A DNA stretch of 64,000 bases, taken from NCBI RefSeq assembly GCF_003990915.1, contig NZ_BHXQ01000003.1, positions 372,001 to 436,000 of the forward strand, read 5' to 3'. The stretch's first letter is position 1. Each line of letters begins with the position of its first letter. Below the pieces are notes generated by a model that saw only the letters and a list, made by a program, of their open reading frames with translations, was not told where the DNA came from and did not search any database. The position numbers and the translations under genes are program-made. This DNA comes from Chryseotalea sanaruensis. Its GTDB lineage: Bacteria > Bacteroidota > Bacteroidia > Cytophagales > Cyclobacteriaceae. Of this stretch, positions 1-8,868 are shown piece by piece.

Positions 1-171
1 CTTTCAAAAAAAGCATTTAAGCCCATTTCAGAAGACCCTTTGAGAGTAGGTCAAATAAAAAATCGAATTAACTTTGCACCCTGTTTGTTAAAACCCAGTG
101 GCAAAATCCATGTCGGTAAGTTAAGCTTCCATACTAATCCTCTTCTAAAAGCAGGGCCAAGAAAGGGCTAA
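1..171 (+). CDS. Possible 3' end of an unidentified gene
   Basis: Frame 1 is open from the window edge to a TAA at 169-171, giving 56 C-terminal residues rich in Lys, Pro and Gly. I do not recognise the family. A frame of this length could be open by chance in sequence of this base composition, so this is a weak call. It would be the gene upstream of ffh on the same strand, separated by 54 bases. Confidence 0.3.
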   Translation, partial: LSKKAFKPISEDPLRVGQIKNRINFAPCLLKPSGKIHVGKLSFHTNPLLKAGPRKG

Positions 172-225
172 ACTAAATGACATTGTATTGCTAACTGACA
201 GTATCTACTTCTAAAAATTCCGCAC

Positions 226-1557
226 ATGTTCGATAATTTAAGTTTAAAACTGGATAAAGCCTTTCAAACCCTTAAAGGTCAGGGACGCATTACGGAAATC
301 AACGTAGCAACCACAGTTAAGGAAATACGCAAAGCTTTAATCGATGCTGATGTTAACTATAAAGTTGCTAAAGAAGTAACTGATGACATCAGAGAAAAAG
401 CAATGGGGCAAAATGTGCTTACATCCATTTCTCCTGGTCAATTGCTTACTAAAATTACCAACGATGAGCTAACCCATTTAATGGGGGGCGAAAGTGTAGA
501 CATCACCATAGAAGGTAATCCTGCCATCATACTTATAGCTGGTTTACAAGGTTCTGGTAAAACTACTTTTTCAGGCAAGCTTGCCAGCTATTTAAAAAAA
601 CAAGGCAGGCAAGTTTTACTTACTGCTTGCGATATATACAGACCAGCTGCAATTAAACAGCTGCAAGTACTTGGCGAACAAATTGGTGTAGAGGTTTACG
701 CTGAACCAGAAAATAAAGATGCTGTAAAAATTGCCAAAGCTGCCATTGCGCATGCTAAAAAGAATAATCATCGCATTGTTATTGTCGATACTGCCGGTCG
801 TTTGGCTGTTGACGAGGAAATGATGAATGAGATCGCCAGATTAAAAGAAGCGCTCGCTCCTTCCGAAACATTATTTGTGGTTGACTCCATGACGGGTCAG
901 GATGCTGTAAACACTGCAAAAGCGTTTAATGATCGACTGAATTTTGATGGTGTTGTTCTTACTAAATTAGATGGTGATACACGTGGTGGTGCGGCCCTCT
1001 CTATTCGCAGAGTAGTAGAAAAGCCTATCAAGTTCATAAGCATGGGTGAAAAGATGGAAGCACTAGATCGCTTCTATCCTGACCGTATGGCCAGTCGAAT
1101 TTTAGGCATGGGGGATGTGGTAACACTCGTTGAAAAAGCACAACAAGCTTTTGATGAAGATGAAGCCAAAAGATTAAACGCCAAGCTTCGCAAAAATCAA
1201 TTCGATTTTAACGATTTCCTTACCCAACTTGAACAGGTAAAGAAGATGGGCAATATCAAAGACCTGATGAGCATGATACCCGGTGTTGGTAAAGCCATGA
1301 AGGGTGTTGATGTCGATGACAATGCTTTCAAACCAGTGGAAGCCATCATTAGATCAATGACTACGAAAGAGCGTGAAAATCCGGATGTCATTAACGGTAG
1401 TCGCAAAGAACGTATAGCTAAAGGGAGTGGCACTTCTATTCAGCAGGTCAATCAATTACTAAAACAATTTGGCGACATGCGCAAGATGATGAAGACCATG
1501 AATAAAATGGGTGGTGGTAAACGTGCGCTAAGTGCCTTAAATCCTTTTGGAAAATAA
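226..1557 (+). CDS. ffh: Signal recognition particle protein Ffh
   Basis: Ffh is the protein core of the bacterial signal recognition particle. It binds 4.5S RNA and signal sequences of inner-membrane proteins emerging from the ribosome, and delivers the ribosome to FtsY. The 443 residues have the expected order: an N-terminal four-helix domain (about 1-85), a GTPase domain with P-loop GLQGSGKTT (106-114), DTAGR (188-192) and TKLDGD (246-251), and a C-terminal M domain from about 325 that ends in a Met-rich, basic stretch. Length is normal for the family (E. coli about 450). No 4.5S RNA was identified nearby. The next gene starts 24 bases downstream on the same strand and may be cotranscribed. 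Confidence 0.97.
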   Translation: MFDNLSLKLDKAFQTLKGQGRITEINVATTVKEIRKALIDADVNYKVAKEVTDDIREKAMGQNVLTSISPGQLLTKITNDELTHLMGGESVDITIEGNPAIILIAGLQGSGKTTFSGKLASYLKKQGRQVLLTACDIYRPAAIKQLQVLGEQIGVEVYAEPENKDAVKIAKAAIAHAKKNNHRIVIVDTAGRLAVDEEMMNEIARLKEALAPSETLFVVDSMTGQDAVNTAKAFNDRLNFDGVVLTKLDGDTRGGAALSIRRVVEKPIKFISMGEKMEALDRFYPDRMASRILGMGDVVTLVEKAQQAFDEDEAKRLNAKLRKNQFDFNDFLTQLEQVKKMGNIKDLMSMIPGVGKAMKGVDVDDNAFKPVEAIIRSMTTKERENPDVINGSRKERIAKGSGTSIQQVNQLLKQFGDMRKMMKTMNKMGGGKRALSALNPFGK

Positions 1558-1581
1558 TATTCAACGCATACTTAATTTTTC

Positions 1582-2130
1582 ATGAAACCAACTGCCCGCT
1601 CTGTACACCGCGATTTTGCTTATTTTTATTTAGGTCTTATCATCGCTTTCTCCTTCTCTGGCATTTTTCTTAATCATAGACGCGACTGGCATCCCAGACG
1701 GTATACTTATAGTGCAACTGAAATAACTGTACCTGCTATTACTCAACCTGATAGCACAGTTAATGATGCCTACATTGAAACTTTTACAGAAACGCAAGGC
1801 ATTAAAGATAATCTGAGAAGATTTGTAATCGACAAAAACCAACTGAGCATTTCTTACGAAAAACATGATGTTAAAATTGACCTTAGCACAGGTAAAGGAA
1901 AAATTGAGGCGTACCGCACTACCCCTATACTTGGCCAAATGACTCAACTACACGTTGATACCAGCAAATGGTGGATATATTATTCTGATTTATTTGGTAT
2001 TGGAATGCTAGTCATTGCATTTACAGGTATGTTTATTCAAAAAGGTGAAAATAGTTTTAGAAGTCGAGGGTGGAAATTAGCCTTAATCGGCATCATTTTC
2101 CCACTTATATTTTTATTCTTGCTTTCTTAA
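1582..2130 (+). CDS. PepSY-associated membrane protein
   Basis: This 182-residue protein has one hydrophobic segment near the N-terminus (about 8-28), a soluble loop of about 100 residues, then two more hydrophobic segments (about 132-150 and 162-182). The N-terminal helix followed by HRRDWHP is typical of PepSY-associated transmembrane helix proteins of Bacteroidota, which are often found with iron or redox functions. The precise role is unknown. It starts 24 bases after ffh on the same strand, and a perfect palindrome about 80 bases downstream probably ends the transcript. Confidence 0.7.
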   Translation: MKPTARSVHRDFAYFYLGLIIAFSFSGIFLNHRRDWHPRRYTYSATEITVPAITQPDSTVNDAYIETFTETQGIKDNLRRFVIDKNQLSISYEKHDVKIDLSTGKGKIEAYRTTPILGQMTQLHVDTSKWWIYYSDLFGIGMLVIAFTGMFIQKGENSFRSRGWKLALIGIIFPLIFLFLLS

Positions 2131-2211
2131 GTAAAAAAAGCGCTCAATTTTGGAAACTTTTATAGCCCTTAACCCGTTGTTCCAGTAGTTACAGGTATAT
2201 AATTAATGATA

Positions 2212-2241
2212 GAAAATGCTCCGAACGTTCGGAGCATTTTC
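2212..2241 (+). terminator. Perfect 30-bp palindrome, probable terminator
   Basis: The arms 2212-2226 and 2227-2241 are exact reverse complements with no spacer. In RNA this would fold as a 12-bp stem with a 6-base loop whose 3' arm ends in CATTTTC. It lies between the PepSY gene and the DUF2911 gene. There is no T-run beyond the stem, so a protein-binding role is also possible. Confidence 0.55.
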
Positions 2242-2281
2242 GCGTTACACCAATAGTTAAAACTCATTTAAACCTAACATC

Positions 2282-2793
2282 ATGAAAAAATTAATTGCCT
2301 TATCATTACTGTTGATGGCATTTGTAAGTGTAGAAAGCCTGGCGCAGGATAAGAAACCTGCCAGCCCTAAAGAAACCGCTGAAGGTACACTATTGATGGT
2401 GCTAAAGTTACAATTGTATACCACCGCCCCTCAGTTAAAGGCCGGAAAGTAATGGGCGATCTGGTTCCTTTTGGTCAAGTTTGGAGAACCGGTGCAAATG
2501 ATGCCACCACCATAACTTTCGACAAAGCCGTTACAATAGAAGGAAAAGCTTTAGCAGCAGGTACTTATAGTCTTTTCACAATCCCAACTGAAAATGAATG
2601 GACTATTATTTTTAACAGCGAAGCAAAACAATGGGGTGCTTACAAATACAATGATGAAAATGACGTTTTACGTGTAAATGTAAAGCCTGGTAAAGCCGAA
2701 TTCACTGAATTATTTACAATCTCAGTTGATAAAGGTTCAGTAAATATCCTTTGGGAAAACACATCAGCCTCTTTCAAAGTAAAGAAAGGCTAA
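2282..2793 (+). pseudogene. DUF2911 family protein, frameshifted
   Basis: An ATG at 2282 opens a secretory signal peptide (MKKLIALSLLLMAFVSV..., cleavage near LAQD) followed by SPKETAEGT, the usual start of DUF2911 proteins. After ACA at 2387-2389 the family sequence continues in a different frame: IDGAKVTIVYHRPSVKGRKV resumes at 2392, as if two bases (2390-2391) were inserted or one lost. The original frame ends at TAA 2450-2452, which overlaps an ATG at 2452 that opens the rest of the domain (MGDLVPFGQVWRTGAND... to 2793). The product would be about 170 residues if joined. Either the gene is broken, the assembly has an indel, or the TAATG overlap allows a truncated restart product. An intact relative lies at 44790-45911. 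Confidence 0.75.
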
Positions 2794-2868
2794 ACTACTA
2801 ATTCCAATTCTTCACGGGGCAACCCATCTCTCCTTTTTAAAAGGCACGAAATTGGATTACTACATTAA

Positions 2869-2901
2869 AAACCCTTGTCGGCATGTCGGCAAGGGTTTTT
2901 T
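2869..2901 (+). terminator. Intrinsic terminator after the DUF2911 gene
   Basis: Arms 2869-2877 (AAACCCTTG) and 2890-2898 (CAAGGGTTT) form a 9-bp stem with a 12-base loop, and the T-run continues to 2901. It sits 76 bases after the DUF2911 stop. Confidence 0.8.
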
Positions 2902-2956
2902 ACTTTTATATGATGGCTAAATTTGCGAAGGCCTGTTTTTTTTACAACCTTTAATA

Positions 2957-3409
2957 ATGGAGGTTCTAGGCCGTTACGATCGTGTTGATTTACCCGGCCT
3001 GGGATTAAAAAATATTCATGCTAAGGTAGATACGGGCGCTTATCGTAGTAGTTTACATTGCCAAAGCGCTAAAGTTGTAAATGGTAAACTAGAATTTGTA
3101 CTACTGGACGAAGAACATCCAGAGTTTACTGGCATGAAGTTTACAGCAGATACTTTTCACGAACGTGACATCAAGAATTCATTTGGGGAGGTTGAAAGGC
3201 GTTATGTCATAACAACGACCATCAAAATTTTTAACGAAGAAATAACAGCTGAGTTCTCCTTAAGTAACAGAGGCTTACTTAAATTCCCGATATTATTAGG
3301 AAGAAAGATTTTACAAGCACGCTACCTGATTGATGTTAAGAAAAAAAATCTTTCGTATAAAGCTAAGCAACAATCATTGCGTAATAAAAGACTGAATAAA
3401 AAGAAATAA
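2957..3409 (+). CDS. rimB: RimB-like retropepsin-type peptidase (PF05618)
   Basis: This 150-residue protein belongs to the family once labelled ATP-dependent zinc protease (PF05618), now regarded as retropepsin-like aspartic peptidases. The catalytic-type motif DTGAYRS is at 25-31. RimB cleaves poly-glutamate added to ribosomal protein S6 by RimK, and the rimK homologue starts 16 bases downstream, so the two are very likely one operon. The C-terminus is strongly basic (many Lys and Arg in the last 25 residues). A TAAATTTG box at 2918-2925 may be the -7 promoter element, placed about 30 bases before the ATG. The family assignment is firm; the S6 substrate is inferred from the neighbour. Confidence 0.85.
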   Translation: MEVLGRYDRVDLPGLGLKNIHAKVDTGAYRSSLHCQSAKVVNGKLEFVLLDEEHPEFTGMKFTADTFHERDIKNSFGEVERRYVITTTIKIFNEEITAEFSLSNRGLLKFPILLGRKILQARYLIDVKKKNLSYKAKQQSLRNKRLNKKK

Positions 3410-3425
3410 CTGCCTACCCAAGTAT

Positions 3426-4334
3426 ATGAATATCGCCATTTTATCACGCGACCCTAAATTATATTCTACCCAAAGGTTAAAAAAAGCCGGGGAGAAACGC
3501 GGTCACAACGTAGAAATTATTGACCACATGAAGTGTGTGCTCTACCTGGAGAAAAAAAGCCCTATGGTATTATACAATGGTCGCAAGCTCGATTATTTCG
3601 ATGCCATTATTCCACGCATTGGTGCTTCAGTAACCGTTTATGGGGCAGCTGTTGTTCGTCAATTCGAAATGATGAAAGTTTTTACTGCTGTAGAATCGCA
3701 GGCGCTGATTCGTTCGAGAGATAAATTCAGAAGTTTACAGATTCTTTCACGCGCTGGCATCGGTTTGCCTAAAACCATGTTCATGGATTACACCAAAGAC
3801 ACGGAAGGTATTGTTGAAGCTGTCGGTGGCGCACCAGTAATTATTAAGCTTCTTGAAGGCACACAAGGTCTTGGTGTAGTACTGGCTGAAAATAAAAAAG
3901 CAGCCCAATCAGTAATTGATGCCTTTCATGGTTTAAAGACACGTATCATGGTGCAGGAGTTTGTAAAAGAATCTAAAGGGGCAGACATACGCGCCTTTAT
4001 TGTAAATGGCGAAGTAGTCGGTGCCATGAAACGCCAGGCAAAAGAAGGTGAGTTTCGCTCTAATTTACACAGAGGCGGAAAAGCTACATTGATCAAACTA
4101 ACATCTTTAGAAAAACAAACGGCTATTACTGCAGCAAAAAAAATGGGGCTGGGCGTAGCAGGTGTAGACATGCTGCCATCTGCGAGGGGGCCGCTTATTA
4201 TTGAAGTCAATTCATCTCCCGGATTGGAAGGAATTGAAGGTGCAACCAAAGTAGATATTGCCGGTAAGATTATTCAATACCTGGAAAAAAATGCCATGAA
4301 GAAAAAAATTCAGAAGGATAAAATCAATGCCTGA
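3426..4334 (+). CDS. rimK: RimK-type ATP-grasp glutamate ligase
   Basis: RimK adds glutamate to the C-terminus of ribosomal protein S6 in E. coli; relatives ligate amino acids to other proteins or small molecules. The 302-residue length matches E. coli RimK (300). An ATP-grasp fold is visible: a glycine-rich loop EGTQGLGVV near 145, [17 protein letters not shown] near 180, and the metal-binding end [13 protein letters not shown] near 265. It follows the RimB-like gene by 16 bases, and its end overlaps by 8 bases the longest open frame of the next gene. A lysine-rich C-terminal extension follows the domain. Confidence 0.92.
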   Translation: MNIAILSRDPKLYSTQRLKKAGEKRGHNVEIIDHMKCVLYLEKKSPMVLYNGRKLDYFDAIIPRIGASVTVYGAAVVRQFEMMKVFTAVESQALIRSRDKFRSLQILSRAGIGLPKTMFMDYTKDTEGIVEAVGGAPVIIKLLEGTQGLGVVLAENKKAAQSVIDAFHGLKTRIMVQEFVKESKGADIRAFIVNGEVVGAMKRQAKEGEFRSNLHRGGKATLIKLTSLEKQTAITAAKKMGLGVAGVDMLPSARGPLIIEVNSSPGLEGIEGATKVDIAGKIIQYLEKNAMKKKIQKDKINA

Positions 4335-4383
4335 TTGTAATGGTCTGGGGCGAAATAGTAGTCTGTCGATTCCTCTTCTTGTC

Positions 4384-4848
4384 ATGAAACAGTTACTATG
4401 GAAATTAATATTACCCCTGACGATTATTTCATTCACAATTTTCTCCAAATGGTGGTATGTTCATATTATTGATGGGTCTGATGAAATTCTAACTGGTTTT
4501 CCATTACCCTATATGTGCCGTGGATGGCACACTTCACTCTCATTACAAATTTTTGTTCTCGGTTTAATCATTGACCTTTTGACATATTTTGCCTTTTGGT
4601 TCATGCTAACTTTCATCATACACCAATTCATTGTAAAAATTAAACTGAACAAAACCTTAACAATATTCCTATTGATTATATCCGGATTTTTATCTGTTGT
4701 CATGATTTTAATTGGAAGTAATTCGGACAACATTTATACGCTTCACATGGATTTTGAATCAGAAATACACGAGACAGGATATAAATTTATTTGGGAGAAG
4801 GAACCTCAGCATGATTATTCTAAATACCATCCAGAAATGATAAAATGA
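4384..4848 (+). CDS. Small membrane protein of unknown function
   Basis: I do not recognise a family. The longest frame begins at 4327 inside rimK, but the ATG at 4384 gives a cleaner start (MKQLLWKLILPL) leading straight into a membrane segment, so 154 residues are proposed. Three hydrophobic segments are visible at about 3-22, 52-72 and 88-108, followed by a hydrophilic acidic tail that ends DYSKYHPEMIK. It lies between rimK and an aspartoacylase-family gene on the same strand and could be part of that group. Confidence 0.6.
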   Translation: MKQLLWKLILPLTIISFTIFSKWWYVHIIDGSDEILTGFPLPYMCRGWHTSLSLQIFVLGLIIDLLTYFAFWFMLTFIIHQFIVKIKLNKTLTIFLLIISGFLSVVMILIGSNSDNIYTLHMDFESEIHETGYKFIWEKEPQHDYSKYHPEMIK

Positions 4849-4853
4849 TAAAA

Positions 4854-5003
4854 ATGATGCCAATAAAAGCTTTTGTAATGCAAGGTGAATACTTGCCAAG
4901 TTCAGACAAACTCTTAACTTCACTTAGTAGTGTGGGACACAAACGTGCTTATAAAACCGGCTCATTATGTAGCCAAGCGTTAATGACTACAATCCGAATA
5001 TGA
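4854..5003 (+). CDS. Possible 49-residue ORF coupled to the next gene
   Basis: An ATG at 4854, six bases after the membrane-protein stop, opens 49 codons ending in a TGA at 5001-5003 that overlaps the next start codon as ATGA. The arrangement looks like translational coupling. The peptide is basic, has one cysteine, and matches no family known to me. It could be open by chance. Confidence 0.2.
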   Translation: MMPIKAFVMQGEYLPSSDKLLTSLSSVGHKRAYKTGSLCSQALMTTIRI

Positions 5004-5959
5004 AAAAAATACAAATTGCAGGTCAGGAAATTAAACCTGGTGAGTTTAAGGAGATCAACATTAACATCGCACGCCTACCCTCCCACACACAAATAGACAC
5101 ACCTATTTACGTTTCCCGCAGTCAGGAAGAAGGACCAACATTGGCGCTGATGGCCGGCATGCATGGAGATGAAATTAATGGCATGGAGATCGTGCGTAGA
5201 ATAATTGAACGAAACCTTCATCAACCCAAACGTGGTACAATAATATGCATACCTATTATTAATGTGTATGGCTTTTTAAATTTCTCACGAGATGTACCTG
5301 ATGGTAAAGATGTAAACCGTTCTTTTCCCGGAAGCAAATCAGGGTCATTGGCTTCTCGCGTGGCTTACCACGTTACACACGATATCATTCCCAACATCGA
5401 TTATGGTATAGATTTCCATACAGGTGGTGCTATGCGTACTAACTATCCTCAAGTACGCGCCACATTGAGTGATAAAAAAAATGTTGAGTTGGCTGAAGCT
5501 TTTTGCGCACCCTTTACACTTGATGCACCTTTTCGCCCCAACTCATTAAGAAAAGAAGCATCTAAAAAAGATAAAAATATTATCGTTTATGAAGCAGGTG
5601 AATCTTTACGCTTCGATCAGCACGCTATTGAAGAGGGGATAGAAGGAACACTTCGATTAATGAAATACTTAAACATGATTGATGACGCTCCTGCACCAAA
5701 AGAAACCAATCGCATTATTTGGCACTCATCCTGGGTAAGATCCAAACAAGCAGGGCTTTTTCAAACACAGGTTGTTTCCGGTCAGTTGGTACATAAAGGT
5801 GACTGGATTGGAACTATTACTGATCCTTTTGGAGAATTCACTGAAAAAGTAATCGCAAAAGAAACTGCTTATGTTATTGGATTGAATAACATACCTGTAG
5901 TGAATGCTGGAGATGCCCTGATGCACCTGGGAATGGATAGCTTTTGTAAATTAGCATAA
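5000..5959 (+). CDS. Succinylglutamate desuccinylase/aspartoacylase family protein
   Basis: This 319-residue zinc enzyme belongs to the M14-like AstE/ASPA family, which removes acyl groups from N-acylated amino acids. The metal-binding H-x-x-E appears in MAGMHGDEINGMEI (His55, Glu58), with the third ligand in GIDFHTGG near residue 145 and RXXXDVNRSFPG (104-120) upstream. The C-terminal quarter forms the usual beta-rich domain. Genes of this type are often found beside RimK-like ligases, so it may process the same conjugated product. It ends directly against the stop codon of the convergent antiporter with no spacer. Confidence 0.88.
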   Translation: MKKIQIAGQEIKPGEFKEININIARLPSHTQIDTPIYVSRSQEEGPTLALMAGMHGDEINGMEIVRRIIERNLHQPKRGTIICIPIINVYGFLNFSRDVPDGKDVNRSFPGSKSGSLASRVAYHVTHDIIPNIDYGIDFHTGGAMRTNYPQVRATLSDKKNVELAEAFCAPFTLDAPFRPNSLRKEASKKDKNIIVYEAGESLRFDQHAIEEGIEGTLRLMKYLNMIDDAPAPKETNRIIWHSSWVRSKQAGLFQTQVVSGQLVHKGDWIGTITDPFGEFTEKVIAKETAYVIGLNNIPVVNAGDALMHLGMDSFCKLA

Positions 5960-7543
5960 TTACCGCTTGTCCAGTATAAGCCTTGCCTCCTCCAGGTCAA
6001 GTTCATTCTCTAATTTCCGAAGTGCCTCATCGCTTATTTTACCAGACCTGCGCATGGTGATTATATGTTGCCGCTCCATTTTAAGTAACTCCTCTTGTAT
6101 GCGATGAAATTCTATAAGTTGCGCATCATCTAGTCTGCTTCTTATTTTATTTTTAGTAACACGCTGAATGCGGATTTCGTACTTGGTTTTAATCTGATTA
6201 AGTACATCTTCACTTAAGCTTAAAGAATATTCTTCTTCAATTTTTTCAATCACCGCAGAAGCAATTTTCAATCTTGCATCCAATTCATCCTGGTGCTCTC
6301 GATCATCCGGCTTAATACCTAACCATTTTATAATTGGTCGTAAGCTCAAACCCTGAATAACAAGTGTCGAGAAAATAACACAGAAGGTTAAAAAGATAAT
6401 CAGACTTCTGTTTTCGAAAGGTTGATTATCGGCAAGGGTTAGTGGCAACGCTAATGCTGCGGCTAAGGATACAACACCACGCATACCTGACCAAGCAATT
6501 ACTGTTACCAATCTTACATCAGCGTCTGGCTCCTGCTCTCTTACTTTCTTAGATAACCAACGGGGTAGGTATGCGCCCGGATATACCCAGATAATTCTGC
6601 CCACAATTACTGCAAGACTAACAATAGCGCCATAACCAATCAGTTTAACTAAAGAAGAATGATCAATATCTTTTAGTATAACGGGTAGCTGTAAGCCAAT
6701 CAGAATAAAAATAATACCGTTCAATAAAAAGATAACCGTATCCCAGGTGGCATTAGCCTGTAGGCGGGTGCGTTGCGAAAAAATATCAGATGAGTTCCAG
6801 CTCAGGTATAATCCAGAGGCTACCACAGCCAGCACCCCTGACATGTGAAATTCTTCTGCCCCTAAATAAGCAATAAAGGGAACCAAAAAAGTAAGTGTTG
6901 TATCGGTTGTTGGATTATCTGGTGTGATCTTGTGTATCCATTTAAAAATAAAACCAAGTGCCAACCCAAATGCTATTCCACCACCTGCGACATAAAAAAA
7001 TTGAATACCCGCTTCTGAAAGACTGAATACACCCGTTACTACAGCTGCTACTGCATACCTGTATGCAATTAATCCTGTTGCATCATTCACCAAACTCTCT
7101 CCTTCTAATATAGTAACCACACGTTTAGGCACACCCAAACCTTTAGTAGCTGCCGTTGCTGCTACCGCATCGGGAGGTGAAATGATGGCACCTAATACAA
7201 AAGCCTCAGCCCATGAAAAATGTGGAATAAAATAATGCGCTACTACCGCTACTGCACAGGTGGTAAAAATCACACAACCAATAGCCAATAAAGTAATGGG
7301 CCTTTTAGCACGTTTAAAATCAGGCCATGAGGTTGTCCACGCTGCTGCATATAAAATTGGTGGCAAAAATATCAGGAACACAATATCTGGATGCAACTCA
7401 ACTGAGGGCAAGCCTGGAATTAAGCCTATGCCCATACCTGCCAGCACCAACAAGATCGGATAAGGTATGCGAATCTTGTCGGTAACCTCAGCCAACGCGG
7501 TTACTACCGTTAACAAAATAATAATGACGGCCAGGTTACTCAT
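5960..7543 (-). CDS. Na+/H+ antiporter, CPA1 family
   Basis: This 527-residue inner-membrane antiporter exchanges cytoplasmic Na+ (or another cation) for protons. It has about 12 membrane segments over residues 1-400. The ion-binding region is visible as SPPDAVAATAATKG near 122-135, and EGESLVNDATGL near 147-158 is typical of bacterial CPA1 proteins (YjcE/NhaP type). A cytoplasmic tail of about 120 residues, rich in charged residues and probably helical, follows. It is a single gene, convergent with the aspartoacylase gene and divergent from queD; the 160 bases upstream hold its promoter. Confidence 0.93.
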   Translation of the reverse strand: MSNLAVIIILLTVVTALAEVTDKIRIPYPILLVLAGMGIGLIPGLPSVELHPDIVFLIFLPPILYAAAWTTSWPDFKRAKRPITLLAIGCVIFTTCAVAVVAHYFIPHFSWAEAFVLGAIISPPDAVAATAATKGLGVPKRVVTILEGESLVNDATGLIAYRYAVAAVVTGVFSLSEAGIQFFYVAGGGIAFGLALGFIFKWIHKITPDNPTTDTTLTFLVPFIAYLGAEEFHMSGVLAVVASGLYLSWNSSDIFSQRTRLQANATWDTVIFLLNGIIFILIGLQLPVILKDIDHSSLVKLIGYGAIVSLAVIVGRIIWVYPGAYLPRWLSKKVREQEPDADVRLVTVIAWSGMRGVVSLAAALALPLTLADNQPFENRSLIIFLTFCVIFSTLVIQGLSLRPIIKWLGIKPDDREHQDELDARLKIASAVIEKIEEEYSLSLSEDVLNQIKTKYEIRIQRVTKNKIRSRLDDAQLIEFHRIQEELLKMERQHIITMRRSGKISDEALRKLENELDLEEARLILDKR

Positions 7544-7703
7544 TTTTCAATCATTAATTAATCTTGAAAATATTAAAAAGAATGTAGGCTAACGGAAGTA
7601 AAATTGAAATAGTTCTCAAAAACATCCGTCTTTAAAGGTGTTTTGTTTAGTTATTTAAAGAAAATCTTGAACTATTCAACATTTTCTCTGTTCTTGAAAT
7701 ACA

Positions 7704-8114
7704 ATGAAGGTTAAAGTCTCCCGAAAAGAACATTTCAACGCAGCACACCGTCTTTATAATCCAGATTGGACTGACGAACAAAATGACAAAATCTTTGGCA
7801 AGTGTAATAATCCCAACTTCCACGGGCACAATTATGAACTGATTGTGAGCCTCATTGGAGAACCCGATCCTACCACAGGCTACGTATATGATCTAAAGGA
7901 ACTCAGCGACATTATTAAAGAAAATGTATTGCTGAAACTCGACCATAAAAACCTAAATTTAGATACTGAATACTTTCACAGTCTCAATCCAACGGCTGAA
8001 AACATAGCACTGGTCATCTGGAGAATTTTGAGGCAACAAATAGACCCCAAATTTGAATTGAAAATTACCCTTTATGAGACAGAAAGAAATTTCGTTGAAT
8101 ATCCGGCCTCTTAA
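7704..8114 (+). CDS. queD: 6-pyruvoyl-tetrahydropterin synthase/QueD family
   Basis: The product acts on 7,8-dihydroneopterin triphosphate to give 6-carboxy-tetrahydropterin (queuosine pathway) or 6-pyruvoyl-tetrahydropterin. The 136 residues contain the zinc histidines in HFNAAHRL (10-17) and NFHGHNYEL near 38-46, and the CxxxHxH-like order of the family (GKCNNPNFHGH). The gene overlaps folE by 41 bases in another frame; FolE makes its substrate, so the two form one operon. The sequence alone does not decide between queuosine and biopterin synthesis, since queC and queE are absent here. Confidence 0.9.
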   Translation: MKVKVSRKEHFNAAHRLYNPDWTDEQNDKIFGKCNNPNFHGHNYELIVSLIGEPDPTTGYVYDLKELSDIIKENVLLKLDHKNLNLDTEYFHSLNPTAENIALVIWRILRQQIDPKFELKITLYETERNFVEYPAS

Positions 8115-8763
8115 GCCAGTTGATGATGAAGATGACGATCACCACTCTTCATCAGTAGAGACACCCATGCGTAAAGACGCTTTCGATCTCAGCGATGAGG
8201 AAAAAATCGAACGCATAGAATCTCATTTTCGTCAGATCATGGAAACTTTAGGTCTTGATCTTACAGACGACAGTCTAGCGGGCACTCCGAAACGTGTAGC
8301 TAAGATGTTTGTAAAAGAGGCCTTTAGTGGTTTAAATCCAAAAAACAAACCAGTAGCACGACTGTTCGAAAACAAATACAATTACGACCAGATGCTGGTA
8401 GAAAAAGATATTACTTTCTACTCGCATTGCGAACACCACTTTGTACCTATTTATGGTAAAGCACATGTTGCTTATTTTAGCAGCGGTAAAGTAATTGGCC
8501 TTTCTAAAATCAACCGCATTGTACAGTACTTTGCTAAGCGGCCACAAGTGCAGGAGCGCTTAACCGTACAAATTGGTAAGGAATTAGAACGCATCTTACA
8601 GACGCAATCTATTGCTGTGGTGATGGATGCCAACCACATGTGTGTGGCTTCCAGAGGAGTAAGCGACACCAACAGTAAAACAGGAACGGCCTATTTTTCA
8701 GGCAAGTTTAAAGATGATGACAATGTGAAGCGAGAGTTTCTCAATTATATAAATGCTAAGTAA
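8074..8763 (+). CDS. folE: GTP cyclohydrolase I
   Basis: FolE converts GTP to 7,8-dihydroneopterin triphosphate, the first step of folate, biopterin and queuosine precursor synthesis. The C-terminal catalytic domain is clear: GTPKRVAKMFVKEAFSGL, FYSHCEHHFVPIYGKAHV with zinc ligands Cys and His, and NHMCVASRGV with the second Cys. The 229-residue form starts at 8074 inside queD; an in-frame ATG at 8167 would give about 198 residues, nearer the core enzyme, but the acidic N-terminal extension is common in this phylum. A strong terminator follows at 8777. Confidence 0.95.
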   Translation: MRQKEISLNIRPLKPVDDEDDDHHSSSVETPMRKDAFDLSDEEKIERIESHFRQIMETLGLDLTDDSLAGTPKRVAKMFVKEAFSGLNPKNKPVARLFENKYNYDQMLVEKDITFYSHCEHHFVPIYGKAHVAYFSSGKVIGLSKINRIVQYFAKRPQVQERLTVQIGKELERILQTQSIAVVMDANHMCVASRGVSDTNSKTGTAYFSGKFKDDDNVKREFLNYINAK

Positions 8764-8776
8764 TTGAAGCCCCCAT

Positions 8777-8801
8777 AACCCCGCCCCCAGCGGGGTTTTT
8801 T
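8777..8801 (+). terminator. Intrinsic terminator after folE
   Basis: An 8-bp GC-rich stem pairs 8777-8784 (AACCCCGC) with 8790-8797 (GCGGGGTT), with a 5-base loop and a T-run to 8801. Confidence 0.88.
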
Positions 8802-8822
8802 ATTGACCCGAAATGAGGGATT

Positions 8823-8855
8823 TTTGACGCAGAAATCCGTAACTTAGTACCTTAA
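8823..8855 (+). promoter_or_regulatory. Candidate Bacteroidota promoter for aconitase
   Basis: TTTG at 8823-8826, a 21-base spacer, then TACCTTAA at 8848-8855 partly match the TTTG-N19-21-TAnnTTTG pattern of the primary sigma factor in this phylum. The ATG of the aconitase gene is 14 bases beyond the -7 box. Confidence 0.35.
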
Positions 8856-8868
8856 AATTTTTCGAGTT

